Below, piece after piece: positions 16,378 to 26,235 of a stretch of DNA of 34,110 nt. Numbering within the stretch: position 1 is the first letter of the stretch; the number at the start of each line of letters is the position of its first letter. Under the pieces are notes generated by a model, which was given only the letters and a program-made list of their open reading frames with translations, did no database searches and had not been told where the DNA came from. The stretch is taken from contig CAMNSU010000018.1 in the NCBI GenBank assembly GCA_946555455.1, positions 1 to 34,110 of the forward strand, in the 5' to 3' direction. The position numbers were made by a program, and so were the translations under genes. This DNA comes from an uncultured Clostridia bacterium (GTDB taxonomy: Bacteria > Bacillota > Clostridia > RUG12999).

Positions 16378-19077
16378 TTATTCAAAGAAATAAATCTCCA
16401 TTGCTTTTTCATAGTTCGTCCGTACCAGCATTTTGGTGCCCGGCTGCAATTCCACCACCGAACGTTTGAGAACGTCCATCTTGGAACCTGTACCACTCAC
16501 GGAATAAATATTCGCCTGCGAGAGCGGAACCGGTTTTCCGTCGATAGGACCGCCCGAGAAGAACCCAATACCGTCCACCACTTTGTCCAGCGTCATATAG
16601 CAGCACCGAATCACACGCGCGGTGTCCGACCCGCCATACATGTGGAGCTGTCCGTCAGGCTCCAGCGCACTGATGTAGATTGGTTTGATATAACTCAGTT
16701 CCTGTTTATTGTTGGTGTTATATTCTACAAAATCGCCCACCTTGAGTTCAATGCTGTCGCCGTCTACCTGTCCTTTGGTTTTCGTGAAATACAGTTTCCC
16801 GCCCGCATAGGTCACGTTCATATGGCTGGTGGGGAAATTCGCGCCCGCTTGAACATTGGAGCGGTCTGTCTCCATTTCCTCGCCGGTATAGGCAACCGCT
16901 TCATTGCCGTTCACTTGGAACACCACTTTGTAGCGCACTTCATTGTCCGCGCCCACAGACGGCACAATTTTTTTCAGCAGCGCCAGATTTGCCGATTGGC
17001 TGACCTTGCTGCCGGAACCGCCGTTGCTGTGAATCACCACGCGTGGAATACGTTTTGCCGCGTCCGCGTCATAAACCTCCATTTTATAGGTGGAACGGTT
17101 GGTCAGCAACGATTTGCCGCCCGCCTGAAATCCTTCGTCATCCGTGATGTCGGTAGGGATTTTAAACACTTGTACGTCGCTTGTCACCAAATAGTCTCCG
17201 CCGATATAGTCCCTGTCATATTGCACGGAACTATAGGCTTTGGACAAGCGCAGGCTGTCTGTTTCCGCCTGTCCCGCCGTTTTGATTTCCCGCACTTCGC
17301 CGTCGCCGTTCACGCGGAACAAAATGAGCTGACCTTTTGTTTCGCCCTTTTCGCTGTCCCACAGCGCCGGATTCGTCGCCAAAGTTTCTCCCGAAACTTT
17401 CGTACCATTGAGCGATACGGTGGGCGCGCCGTCATATACCGTCAGTTTCCCGCCTGCCGGCAGGATTTTAAACTGTACTTTGCCCATAGATACCGACGCT
17501 GCGCGCACCAGATACCCATAGATTCCTTCTTCGGTGTCGTCGCTCACGCCCGCAATTTTTCCGTCGCGGTCTAAATAGAAGGTTGCGACCTGTCCGACGC
17601 GGAGCGAAGCCGCACGCTGTCCGTCCTCGCCGCGCGCAACATCATAGCGTGTCCCGTCTATCACAATCACGTCGCCGTCATCTTCCACTGCCTCCACCTT
17701 TTTTGCCTTCAAGGTATTATTCACAATTTCCAGCGTGGTTAGATTGCCGTCCAGACTGCGCATCACGGAAACCGTTGTGTTTGCCGACAGTTTCCCGATT
17801 TCAGACGCTTTCCCGCCGGAAATCACATTCACGCTTGGATTCTTGTTTTGGCTGTTAAACGGAATCGTGTCGTTTGCCACGGTATCCGTCAAACCAAAGC
17901 CCTTCAAATAAATGTTCTGCGCGTTTTGGTCAACGCCTCTGATTTGATACGTCACAAAATCTTCAATGAACACCGTATCATAACTGCCGTCGTTTCCGTT
18001 GTCCAGCAGCGTCACTTTACCGTTGCGCAGCTTCAAATCTTTTTCCGTCAGCGCGATAGCGGTTCTTCCGTTGTAAATGAAAGCGCAGTCCGCCGCAAGC
18101 GTTTCTGTCCGCTGTTTTCCGGCCGTATCGATATATCTGATTTGCGCCACGGAAAAAGCAGTGATATCATCCGCGGAAATTTCCACGGTTGCCGCTCTGT
18201 ACGGCTGCATATATACCACCGTTTGCTCCTCGTTTTCCATGCGCGTGTAGCATTTCACCTGATAGCCCAGCAGATGGTTGTAGTTCACATTGCCCTGCCG
18301 GAACACCGTACCGCCCACTTCAATTTCACCGTCGTTCACACCTGCGCCGCCGCCCAGCGACGTGAATTGGTTTGCGCTTACCACGCCTTGGGTCATCTGT
18401 AAGTCCATGTGTTTGCGCAGCAGCGTATCCCCTTCTGTCGTGATATACTGATAGCTGCCGTTGCCGCTCGCCAGACCTGTCATCAGTTCCACGTCCAGCG
18501 CATTGAACATCATTTGATACAATCCGCCTTTTGCAATGGCGCCGTCCGTCTCCCGCGACACTTTCCCGAGGATTTTTAAATCCGACGCCACTGTTAAATG
18601 TCCGACCGGATATCCGCCATTTACCTCTGCTTTCACGCCGTATCCCAGCAGACAAACCATGATTTTCACAGCTTCCTGATAGGTCAGGCTGTCCTGCGGG
18701 CGAAACAATCCGTCCGCAGGTTCACTAATAATATTTAAATCGCACAGCATACGCACTGCGCCCGCCATTTCCGGTTCTTTCACGTCCAAAAACCGCATAC
18801 CGCCGGCATTTTTGGTATAGTCTGAAATGCCGAGCAGCCGGCACAGCAACAGCGCGGTTTCGCCGCGGGTGATACCTTCCGCCGTGAGCCCATCCACTTC
18901 TTTTTGTGTTAGAATACCAATTCCTGCCAATGTCTGCGCCGCTTCCATATATTTTTCCACAGACTGTTGTCCTGCAGCGGTATCAGGCGTATCCTCCGCC
19001 ATAACCGCGCAGCTTCCGAGCGCAATGACAACCGCCAGGATACAAGGGAGCCAACGTGCTTTTCGTTTCATCATCAT
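16378..19077 (-). CDS. SLH-domain surface protein with large uncharacterised region
   Basis: This 899-residue protein has a signal peptide (ending near SCAVMAED). Residues about 37-205 carry divergent SLH-type units: ITRGETALLLCRLLGI, LFRPQDSLTYQEAVKIMVCLLG and a weaker third. The remaining ~690 residues are beta-rich, with many short strands and DGxxxxV turns (VIVIDGTRYDVARG, KVTLLDNGNDGSYDTVFIED, LVTSDVQVFKIPTD). I recognise no enzyme motif; it looks structural, perhaps an S-layer-like or scaffold protein. Three consecutive in-frame ATGs occur at 19077, 19074 and 19071 behind AAAGGAG. The third has the best spacing, but all give the same mature protein. It sits 17 bp after the 1811-aa gene within the operon. 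Confidence 0.82.
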   Translation of the reverse strand: MMMKRKARWLPCILAVVIALGSCAVMAEDTPDTAAGQQSVEKYMEAAQTLAGIGILTQKEVDGLTAEGITRGETALLLCRLLGISDYTKNAGGMRFLDVKEPEMAGAVRMLCDLNIISEPADGLFRPQDSLTYQEAVKIMVCLLGYGVKAEVNGGYPVGHLTVASDLKILGKVSRETDGAIAKGGLYQMMFNALDVELMTGLASGNGSYQYITTEGDTLLRKHMDLQMTQGVVSANQFTSLGGGAGVNDGEIEVGGTVFRQGNVNYNHLLGYQVKCYTRMENEEQTVVYMQPYRAATVEISADDITAFSVAQIRYIDTAGKQRTETLAADCAFIYNGRTAIALTEKDLKLRNGKVTLLDNGNDGSYDTVFIEDFVTYQIRGVDQNAQNIYLKGFGLTDTVANDTIPFNSQNKNPSVNVISGGKASEIGKLSANTTVSVMRSLDGNLTTLEIVNNTLKAKKVEAVEDDGDVIVIDGTRYDVARGEDGQRAASLRVGQVATFYLDRDGKIAGVSDDTEEGIYGYLVRAASVSMGKVQFKILPAGGKLTVYDGAPTVSLNGTKVSGETLATNPALWDSEKGETKGQLILFRVNGDGEVREIKTAGQAETDSLRLSKAYSSVQYDRDYIGGDYLVTSDVQVFKIPTDITDDEGFQAGGKSLLTNRSTYKMEVYDADAAKRIPRVVIHSNGGSGSKVSQSANLALLKKIVPSVGADNEVRYKVVFQVNGNEAVAYTGEEMETDRSNVQAGANFPTSHMNVTYAGGKLYFTKTKGQVDGDSIELKVGDFVEYNTNNKQELSYIKPIYISALEPDGQLHMYGGSDTARVIRCCYMTLDKVVDGIGFFSGGPIDGKPVPLSQANIYSVSGTGSKMDVLKRSVVELQPGTKMLVRTNYEKAMEIYFFE

Positions 19078-19094
19078 GTTCTCCTTTCCGCGTC

Positions 19095-22000
19095 CTAACG
19101 CTGCATTGCTTCATAAATCATTTTTGCCGCTTCGGCGCGCGTTGCACTGTTTTCCGGCGCAAACCGGTTGCCGCCAACGCCGCCTACCATGCCCGCGCCG
19201 CGCAGTGCGTTCACGGCTTCCGCCGCATAAGGCGCAATTTCCTGCGCGTCGTCAAACGCTGCCGCCGGTATGGTCTCTTCCAGAGAAATTTTCTTTTTCT
19301 GGCACACACGGTAGAGAATCAGCGCCATATCCTGCCGCGTGATTTCCTGTCCCACGCCGAACTGTTTCGCCGTGATACCGCTGACAATACCGTTTTTCAT
19401 GGCGGAAGCAATATAGGAATAGTGCCACATGTCGGGCGTGGTATCCCGCATCTCCGCCTGTGCGTTTTCATCATAATAGCCGAACGCCATGACAATCATT
19501 TTCACAAATTCTTCTCTCGTGACCGTCCTCTGCGGTTCAAACGATTCCGCCGGACTGAGCACCTCTTGATATAACAGGTAATACACAGCGTCTTTTGCCC
19601 ATGCCGCCTGGTCTAAATCTTTGAAATAGGCATTTTCCCAAGCCGGTTTTTGTGAATCTCCGCTGCCGGTCGGCTGACCTGTCGGATTTCCATTGCTGCC
19701 GCCCTGCTGCACAAACGACGTATTGCTGCCGGAACCGGAGGGTCTTGCTCCCCCTCCGCCGCCACCGCCGCCCGTGGTTCCGCTGTTCGTGCCCGGATTC
19801 ATTGACGCCACTTTGGCGGAAAACCGCGCCGTCTGTTTCACGCCGCCCATGGAAACCGTCGCGGTCAATACCGCGGACGCATTCGCTCCTGTCGCTGGAC
19901 GTGTCACGGTTCCGTCCGCGCCCAGCGCCGCCGCGTTGCTGCTTACCCATGTGATGGTGCTGCCTTCAAATCCTTTGGTCGGCAGTGTGATATTTTGCGT
20001 CAAGGCATTTTGCAAAAGTTCTTTCATATAAGCTGCCAGCGCGTCAACATCCGCCTGTACCGCCTCCGCGTCGGGCAGACATTTTTTCACGGTGATTTCA
20101 TAGTCCCATGCCGTTTTTGCTTCGCCCAGTGTGAAAACAGCGTGCAACCGCACGGTTTTGTCCTCCTCCGTATTGGACGGACGCGTGACTTTGCCTATCG
20201 CGCCGTCGATTTCCACCGCCGCAGGGTCGGAGGACGTCCATGTAATGGTAATGCCGCCCGGCAGGGTCTGGTCTAACGGAATATCTCTGTCTATTTTTTC
20301 GCCGTCAAACGGTTTGTATGCTCTCACCGCCGCCAGCAGTTCGTCTGTTCCTTCCGCCTTTGGCACGCCATAGGCATTCGCGCTTTCTACGCGCTGCCCT
20401 TTTAGACCGTTTGCGTCAGCCGGCACAACGGCAAATTTTAGATATTTCCCGCCGTCCGTCTCTTTCACCGTATAGGTTTTTCCTGTTTCGTTTACAATCA
20501 ATTGATATCCGCTGTTTTCCTCAAAGGATTCATACCAGCTATATTCTGATGTACCCTCCGCCACGTCGGGATTGACATAGGTATATTCTCCTGTCAAAAC
20601 GCCGCCGTTTTCCGTCACGGAGACGTTCGCCGCTTTGGGCACAAATCCAGGTTTCAGTTCGTAGTTTTTCACAAACCGCGTGCCGTATGCCGTCACTTCC
20701 ACTTTGCAGCCGGCTGTCACCGCACCGCTTGTCACTTCATTTCCGTCCGCGTCCACAATCCGCATCGCTGCGCCTTCCGCCGCTATCAGTTTGGACAGCA
20801 CCGTCGCCGCGTTTGCCGCGTCCGCAAGGGAAATGTCCGAAATCACGCCTTGCTCCAAATCCACCGCATATTCTGCGGAGGAAACGTTCACACCGCCGCG
20901 CAGGTAAATCCAAAAATGATTCACGCGCCACAGTCCGCCGTCATATGCAGTAACATACAACATGAGATAGCGCGCCCGCACGGGTGCGTCCAAATAGTGC
21001 GTGTTCTCTGTAATCACCTTATCAGACGCAAATCCGCCTTTTGCGGCAAGGATACCGTTCTCCGGCTCGGTGAAATCCTCTGTGGAATAGCGGATTTCAT
21101 AGCCTGCCAGCCGTCCGCTGGTGTCTTTCACGCGGAACATATCCACTTCCTGCACAGAGCCTAAATCCACTTTTGCCCAACTGGCTCCCGCCGTCGTTGG
21201 CGTCCAGCCTTTTTTGTCGCTGGCAGCGTCCTCTTGGAAAATGTTTTGGGGATGGCGCGGCAAGCCGTCGCCTTTATCCACATACATGCTGCTTGCTGTA
21301 TACGCCGATTCGTCCAGCCCTTTGGCAATATTGGGCAATATGGTGAGCTGCACGGTATATTCTTTTGTTGTCACGCCGTCCTCCGCCGTCACTTTCACCT
21401 TCATACTGTCCGCAATGCTGCCGCTTGTGACTTCCGTCACGCCGTCATTTTGCAGCACCGTGATACTCGCACCTGCCGCCGCAGTCAGGTTTTCATGAAA
21501 CTCTGCCACGCTCGGCGCTGCGCCGTCCCGCACCACAATGCGTCCCGCTGCCGCGTCCACCAGATAGACGCCCGAAGAAAGGGTCGCATCCGTGGAAACA
21601 ACTTGCAGCCGAATGGTATACGTTTTTGTCACGTTTCCGTTTTGGCTCGTCAGTTTCAGGCTCATGCCGTCCGCAATATTGCCGCTTGTCACCTGTTCTG
21701 TGCCGTCCAGCACTTGATAGCTTGCGTTGGGAACGTCCAGTTCTCCCGTAAACTCTGCATAGCTGACGGTGGAAGCGGTAGGCACGGTAATGGTTTCCGC
21801 CGCCGCATCAACCATATATTTTCCTGTTTTGGAGGAAACGGAAACGTCGCTGCCCACCTCGCGGAACGTGATGGGATACGCCGCTGTCACTCTTGGCGTT
21901 CCTGTCGTTTTGTCCACTGCCAAAAGCCGCAGCTCCATGCCGGTTTCCACATTGCCGCCTGTCACTTCCCCATTTCCTTGAAACAGCTTTTTCTCCGCTG

Positions 22001-24530
22001 TCTCATTCGGCTGCTGCAACGCGTCAACAATGGTGATATCCTCCAAAAACGTCTCTGCTGTGATAGCATTTTGCGCCACAATGTCAATGGTTTTCGCGCT
22101 GTTGTCAATTTTCGTGTCCGCGCGGTTTGTGGAAATTTCCGCCGCCGCGTCCGCACCGTAGACTTCCCATTCCATGATATCCAGCGACCAGTCTGTCTCA
22201 CTCTTTGTCCATGCTTCTGTAATTTGCAGCATCACATAGCGCGCTGTGAACCATTTAAAATTCTCCAGTTGAATGACTTCGTTTTGTTCACTGTTTTTAT
22301 AGGTTTCATCATTGGTTTTGGAAACTGCAATGGGCCATGTCTCTTCCGTGATATAGTCTTTGGGCATATCGGAGATATAGCAGTTTGCTGACGAATGATT
22401 CTTAATCGCATATTCCGCCGGCAACTCCGTACAATAGCGTAGATTGAACGACTTCAGACGGTTGCGGTCCTCACCCGGCACGCCGGCGCCGGAATATCTG
22501 ACTTGGTTATATTCCTTGATGGCGCTGCTGTGAATCCGTTTCACTTCGCCCAAATCAATGAAAATGTAGCCGCCCGCTTCCACATAAGCTCTTGTCCCCA
22601 AATCTCCGTCCGTCATATTTTTATTCGGACGCGACGCCAACACAACTCTGTTGTTTCCTTCTTTTGTCGCCGCTTTTTTGTCCAGCGCCAAATTTTCGTC
22701 GCCCGCCACTGCGCCGGTTCCGAAGGTATCCGCCGGGTCGGGCGGCGGTGTGCTGTCCGATACGGTAATGGTTACAGCCGGATTCGTTCCGCCGTCCATT
22801 TCAAACGTCAGCGTCTGCTGCCCGTTTGCCTGTTTCGCCAAATAGCTGCTGAGAATGGTATACACGCCACCGCTGACCGTATAGTCTGTTCCTGCCGTCA
22901 ATGGGGTTTCGCCGTTTTTCAGCGCAGCAAGCGTATAGTCGCCTGCGCTTAGCGTCACCGCAATGTCTTTGTGATTGTCGGCGCTTACGTATTTATCATA
23001 GCTTGCCGTATTCGGCGATACGCTCGCGTTTACTTTTGCCGCAAACGCCGCTTCCAACGTCACATTTCCCGCCGGCATGGTGAATGTCAGCGGATTCTCC
23101 GTCTTCTGCGTTTCTGTCAGCGTGAGTCCCGTCGCCGTCCAGCCTGTGAATTTATTACCGGCAGTCGGCGTAGCTTCCACTGTTACATTCACGCCCGCTT
23201 CAAAGGGTCCGCCCGCTGTCGTCACGGCGGCGCTGCCTTTTGCCGCGTCCGCGCCGGCTGCCGTTACGGTATAGGTCGGCGGCGCAACAGGAGAACTGTT
23301 TGCTACGGTAATCGCTACGGTCGGATTCGTCCCGCCGTCCATTTCAAACGTCAACGTCTGCTCTCCGTTTGCCAGCGTATCCAAATAACTGCTGAGAATG
23401 GTATATACATCACCGCTGACCGTGTAGTCTGTTCCTTGTGTCAATTCAGTTTCGCCGTTTTTCAGCGCGGCAAGCGTATAGTCGCCCGCGCTTAGCGTTA
23501 CCGCAATGTCTTTGTGGTTTTCGTGGCTCTCGTATTTATCGTAGCTTGCCGTATTCGGCGATACGCTCGCGTTTGTTTTGGGTGTATTGTCCGCTACGGT
23601 GATGGCATATTCCGCCGTCACGGTTTCGCCTGCTTTGAGCTGCAATTTTTGCCCGCTCGCCAAATTGCCGCTCACTTCACTGCCCGCTCCGTCAACAATC
23701 GCCATTTCCACCGCTTCGCCCGGCTGCTGCAGCGCGTCAATCACGGTGATATCATTCAAAAAGTCTCCCGCCGCAACCGCATTTTCCGCGTCCACGGAAA
23801 TGGTTTTTGCGCTGTTGTCAATCGTGGTATCCGTGCGCTCTGTAGAGATTTTTGCTTCCGCCTCCGCACCATAGATTTCCCATTCCGTCATATGTACAGA
23901 ACCGTCAGCGCTGTCCGCCATCGGTAAGCGCAGCAGTACATACCGCGCTGTGAACCACTCAAAATTATCAATTGTCACCGTTCCGTACGTTGCCTTTGCC
24001 GCAGTCCCTTTACGATATTCCTCGTCCGCCGCGTATGCCGCGCCGCGCGTCCAGTTTGCCGCAAGTTCCGTATCCAGCGCCGTTGCATTAGTTTCTATGA
24101 TACCCTCCATGTTCACCGGCGCTTCGTTTCTATAATAGAGTTCGATTTCCCACAACCGCTTTGCATTCGCTGCCATCACTCTTTCCGAAACCGCTGTGCT
24201 GTGAATGCGGTAGGGTTTTCCCAAATCAATATAAATATAATGAGACGGATGATTGCTCACGCTGCCGGAGTTCTTTTTCCCACTGTATACAACCGCACGC
24301 TGGTTTACTCCCGTTTCTTCATTCCTCGCACCATTTGTTATATATGTAATGTAATAAGCACCATTGACATAGTTTGTCACAGGTGTTTTCCCTTGCGCCA
24401 GATTCGTGTCGCCTTCCACTGCACCCTTCATATTCGTTGTCGGCACCGAAACGCCTGCCGCGCCGGTGTTCACGCCAAAGGCAGCGAACATCATCATGCC
24501 CGCCAGCAGGACTGAAATCCATTTTTTCAT
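19095..24530 (-). CDS. Giant multidomain SLH adhesin with X2, InlB-repeat and Ig-like modules
   Basis: The 1811-residue product has a signal peptide (cut near GVNTGAAG). A discoidin-like domain lies at about 43-232. Two nearly identical X2-type modules (about 318-411 and 499-592) flank an InlB B-repeat-like domain (about 417-497, with FTGWTATGLTLT and MPAGNVTLEAAF). A second discoidin-like domain follows (about 605-790), then cadherin-like beta units, a third discoidin-like domain (about 1063-1210), two atrophied Ig-like domains (about 1396-1576, with ITWTSSDPAAVEIDG and ITWVSSNAAALGADG), a Gly-run linker and three SLH domains (1634-1811). No catalytic motif was seen, so it is probably a polysaccharide-binding scaffold on the cell wall. 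ATG 24530 follows AAGGAGGG. A GC-rich hairpin lies just upstream, separating it from the transporter genes. Confidence 0.88.
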   Translation of the reverse strand: MKKWISVLLAGMMMFAAFGVNTGAAGVSVPTTNMKGAVEGDTNLAQGKTPVTNYVNGAYYITYITNGARNEETGVNQRAVVYSGKKNSGSVSNHPSHYIYIDLGKPYRIHSTAVSERVMAANAKRLWEIELYYRNEAPVNMEGIIETNATALDTELAANWTRGAAYAADEEYRKGTAAKATYGTVTIDNFEWFTARYVLLRLPMADSADGSVHMTEWEIYGAEAEAKISTERTDTTIDNSAKTISVDAENAVAAGDFLNDITVIDALQQPGEAVEMAIVDGAGSEVSGNLASGQKLQLKAGETVTAEYAITVADNTPKTNASVSPNTASYDKYESHENHKDIAVTLSAGDYTLAALKNGETELTQGTDYTVSGDVYTILSSYLDTLANGEQTLTFEMDGGTNPTVAITVANSSPVAPPTYTVTAAGADAAKGSAAVTTAGGPFEAGVNVTVEATPTAGNKFTGWTATGLTLTETQKTENPLTFTMPAGNVTLEAAFAAKVNASVSPNTASYDKYVSADNHKDIAVTLSAGDYTLAALKNGETPLTAGTDYTVSGGVYTILSSYLAKQANGQQTLTFEMDGGTNPAVTITVSDSTPPPDPADTFGTGAVAGDENLALDKKAATKEGNNRVVLASRPNKNMTDGDLGTRAYVEAGGYIFIDLGEVKRIHSSAIKEYNQVRYSGAGVPGEDRNRLKSFNLRYCTELPAEYAIKNHSSANCYISDMPKDYITEETWPIAVSKTNDETYKNSEQNEVIQLENFKWFTARYVMLQITEAWTKSETDWSLDIMEWEVYGADAAAEISTNRADTKIDNSAKTIDIVAQNAITAETFLEDITIVDALQQPNETAEKKLFQGNGEVTGGNVETGMELRLLAVDKTTGTPRVTAAYPITFREVGSDVSVSSKTGKYMVDAAAETITVPTASTVSYAEFTGELDVPNASYQVLDGTEQVTSGNIADGMSLKLTSQNGNVTKTYTIRLQVVSTDATLSSGVYLVDAAAGRIVVRDGAAPSVAEFHENLTAAAGASITVLQNDGVTEVTSGSIADSMKVKVTAEDGVTTKEYTVQLTILPNIAKGLDESAYTASSMYVDKGDGLPRHPQNIFQEDAASDKKGWTPTTAGASWAKVDLGSVQEVDMFRVKDTSGRLAGYEIRYSTEDFTEPENGILAAKGGFASDKVITENTHYLDAPVRARYLMLYVTAYDGGLWRVNHFWIYLRGGVNVSSAEYAVDLEQGVISDISLADAANAATVLSKLIAAEGAAMRIVDADGNEVTSGAVTAGCKVEVTAYGTRFVKNYELKPGFVPKAANVSVTENGGVLTGEYTYVNPDVAEGTSEYSWYESFEENSGYQLIVNETGKTYTVKETDGGKYLKFAVVPADANGLKGQRVESANAYGVPKAEGTDELLAAVRAYKPFDGEKIDRDIPLDQTLPGGITITWTSSDPAAVEIDGAIGKVTRPSNTEEDKTVRLHAVFTLGEAKTAWDYEITVKKCLPDAEAVQADVDALAAYMKELLQNALTQNITLPTKGFEGSTITWVSSNAAALGADGTVTRPATGANASAVLTATVSMGGVKQTARFSAKVASMNPGTNSGTTGGGGGGGGARPSGSGSNTSFVQQGGSNGNPTGQPTGSGDSQKPAWENAYFKDLDQAAWAKDAVYYLLYQEVLSPAESFEPQRTVTREEFVKMIVMAFGYYDENAQAEMRDTTPDMWHYSYIASAMKNGIVSGITAKQFGVGQEITRQDMALILYRVCQKKKISLEETIPAAAFDDAQEIAPYAAEAVNALRGAGMVGGVGGNRFAPENSATRAEAAKMIYEAMQR
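22765..23578 (-). repeat. Internal duplication of X2-type modules
   Basis: The DNA near 23544 and 23001 is nearly identical at an offset of 543 bp (181 codons). It encodes two copies of an X2-type module separated by an InlB-like repeat. The spacing is in frame, so recombination could add or delete a unit without breaking the gene. Confidence 0.8.
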
Positions 24531-24550
24531 TGAGGTTGCCCTCCTTTTCC

Positions 24551-24572
24551 CGGCGGGGCAGCCGCCCCGCCG
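24551..24572 (-). promoter_or_regulatory. Intercistronic GC-only hairpin
   Basis: A perfect 9-bp stem (24551-24559 with 24564-24572) made only of G-C pairs, with a 4-nt loop, lies in the 72-bp gap between the solute-binding-protein gene and the 1811-aa gene, immediately before the latter's ribosome binding site. No U-tract follows. Confidence 0.72.
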
Positions 24573-24602
24573 TGTTCCTGTTCAAAAACAATTCAAATAC
24601 AA

Positions 24603-26219
24603 TTAATGTTTATAGTTCTCGTCATAAACGCTCTGATAGAGCTCCACATAGCGTTTCAGTCCCATATCGTTCAAACGTTTCAGATAGCTGTCCCAGTCGG
24701 TATCCAGCGATTTTTCGCCGCTGATAAACGCCGCGATGCTCTGTTCCAATTCCGAATGGATTTGCGTTTGCAGTTCCGTGAACTCGGTGGATTGCTCCTG
24801 ATTGAAAAACAGTTCCGGAAGACTCTTATCCACGCCATAGGGTTCATAGAGTTCCTTGGTGGTGTTATACAGAATTTTTTCCGTTTCGTCGCTTTCCTCC
24901 GCCGCCATACCCAGACGCATTTTTTCATCTAAACTATATAAACCGGAATTCGTCCAGTTGGAATTTTGCAGAGAACCGAATTTTTGAATAGCTACCCATG
25001 TTGCCGGATTTCCGTCCAGCCCTTTTTGCCCTTCTTCCGCTTTTTTCCAGCCCACGCCTTCTTTGCCGTATTGGCTGGTGAGCGTGCCTTCCATGCTGTA
25101 GAAATAGTCTGCCCAGCGGATTGCCGCAATGGTGTTTTTGCAGTTTTGCGTGATGTTAAACGCATTGCCGGAATATGCCGGTATTTTCTTGGGCGTTTGC
25201 TGCACGCCGTTTGGCCCTTTCAGCGGCGCAATGGCTTTATAGTCTTTATAGCGTCCGCTGTCGCCGCCCGCAATGGTGAACATGCCGAACCACAGCGCCG
25301 GCGCGCTTCCCAAAACCGGCACGCCCGGATTTTCACCCAGCGCGGTCAATGATTTACGATCCATCACCAAGCTGTCCTTGAGCAGCAGTCCTTCATCATA
25401 TAAACGGTGCAGATACCGCAGCCCTTCCCGATATTCTTCTGTGTCGCCGATAAATTTCACTTTGCCGTCCTCCACCATCATGCGGTCGGAGTTGCAATAA
25501 ACAAAGGAATTCATCAAAAAGTCGAACGCGCCGGTGGTGTTCATTGCCGCCAGCGGGATTTCGTCCGCCTGCCCGTTGCCGTTGGGGTCGCGTTCTTTAA
25601 ACGCCTTGAGCATTTGATAATATTCCTCCGTGGTGGTCGGCGTTTTCAGCCCCAATTTATCCAGCCACGGCTGGTATACCCACATTTTTGTGCTGTAGGT
25701 GGAATGGTAAACATCGTTAATCTGCGGCAGTCCGAAAATTTTGCCCTGCGGCGTTTCCAGCCGCTGCCGGATGTCCGGATGGGTTTCCAAAGTTTCTTTG
25801 AGATGTTTGGTATGGTTTTCAATCAAATCCGTCAAATCAACAAAAATGCCCTGTTCGCCGTAGACCAACTGCTCCGAACGGTTAATGTTGCAGTTCAGCA
25901 TGATGTCCGGATAGTTTCCGCTTGCCAGCATCACGTTTTTGGACTGCGACAAATCTCCCGACGCAATTTGCCATTCAATGGCAATGTTTGTTTTTTCTTC
26001 ATACCATTTGGTAAATTCGTTGGTGGAAAAATCCTCCACATACTGCGATTTCGGTGCGAAAACCGAAAGCGTAATTTTTTCCTGTGTGATGGGGTAGTCC
26101 CCCGCGCCGCCGTTTAACGCCGCTTCATTTTGTACTACCGCATTGCTTCCGCAGCCAGCCAACATAGACATTCCCAGCAGCGCCGCAAGTATCGCCGTCC
26201 CTCTTTTTTTGTTTTTCAT
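24603..26219 (-). CDS. Sugar ABC transporter solute-binding lipoprotein (LplA-type)
   Basis: The 538-residue product begins with a lipoprotein signal peptide (LGMSMLAGCG, lipidated Cys at residue 23), so it is tethered outside the membrane. The body matches the large family-1 extracellular solute-binding proteins of the LplA type. Features include ITLSVFAPKSQYVEDF, VMLASGNYPDIML, FVDLTDLIENHTKHLKE and the Ca-loop-like ERDPNGNGQADEIPL at about residue 210. It would capture oligosaccharides and deliver them to the two permeases encoded just upstream (gap 16 bp). GGGAGAGG lies before the ATG at 26219. The ligand is probably an unsaturated uronic-acid oligosaccharide, judged from the neighbours only. 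Confidence 0.92.
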   Translation of the reverse strand: MKNKKRGTAILAALLGMSMLAGCGSNAVVQNEAALNGGAGDYPITQEKITLSVFAPKSQYVEDFSTNEFTKWYEEKTNIAIEWQIASGDLSQSKNVMLASGNYPDIMLNCNINRSEQLVYGEQGIFVDLTDLIENHTKHLKETLETHPDIRQRLETPQGKIFGLPQINDVYHSTYSTKMWVYQPWLDKLGLKTPTTTEEYYQMLKAFKERDPNGNGQADEIPLAAMNTTGAFDFLMNSFVYCNSDRMMVEDGKVKFIGDTEEYREGLRYLHRLYDEGLLLKDSLVMDRKSLTALGENPGVPVLGSAPALWFGMFTIAGGDSGRYKDYKAIAPLKGPNGVQQTPKKIPAYSGNAFNITQNCKNTIAAIRWADYFYSMEGTLTSQYGKEGVGWKKAEEGQKGLDGNPATWVAIQKFGSLQNSNWTNSGLYSLDEKMRLGMAAEESDETEKILYNTTKELYEPYGVDKSLPELFFNQEQSTEFTELQTQIHSELEQSIAAFISGEKSLDTDWDSYLKRLNDMGLKRYVELYQSVYDENYKH

Positions 26220-26235
26220 GTTTCCCTCTCCCTTC

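Noticed and set aside
16320-16496. N-terminal extension of the 785-aa protein
   Set aside because: The extension would cross a strong hairpin and the stop of the preceding gene. The signal peptide and ribosome binding site place the start at 16319.
24551-24572. Reading the GC-only hairpin as a terminator that ends the transporter operon
   Set aside because: No U-tract follows on the minus strand and the next ribosome binding site starts at once, so full termination is unlikely.
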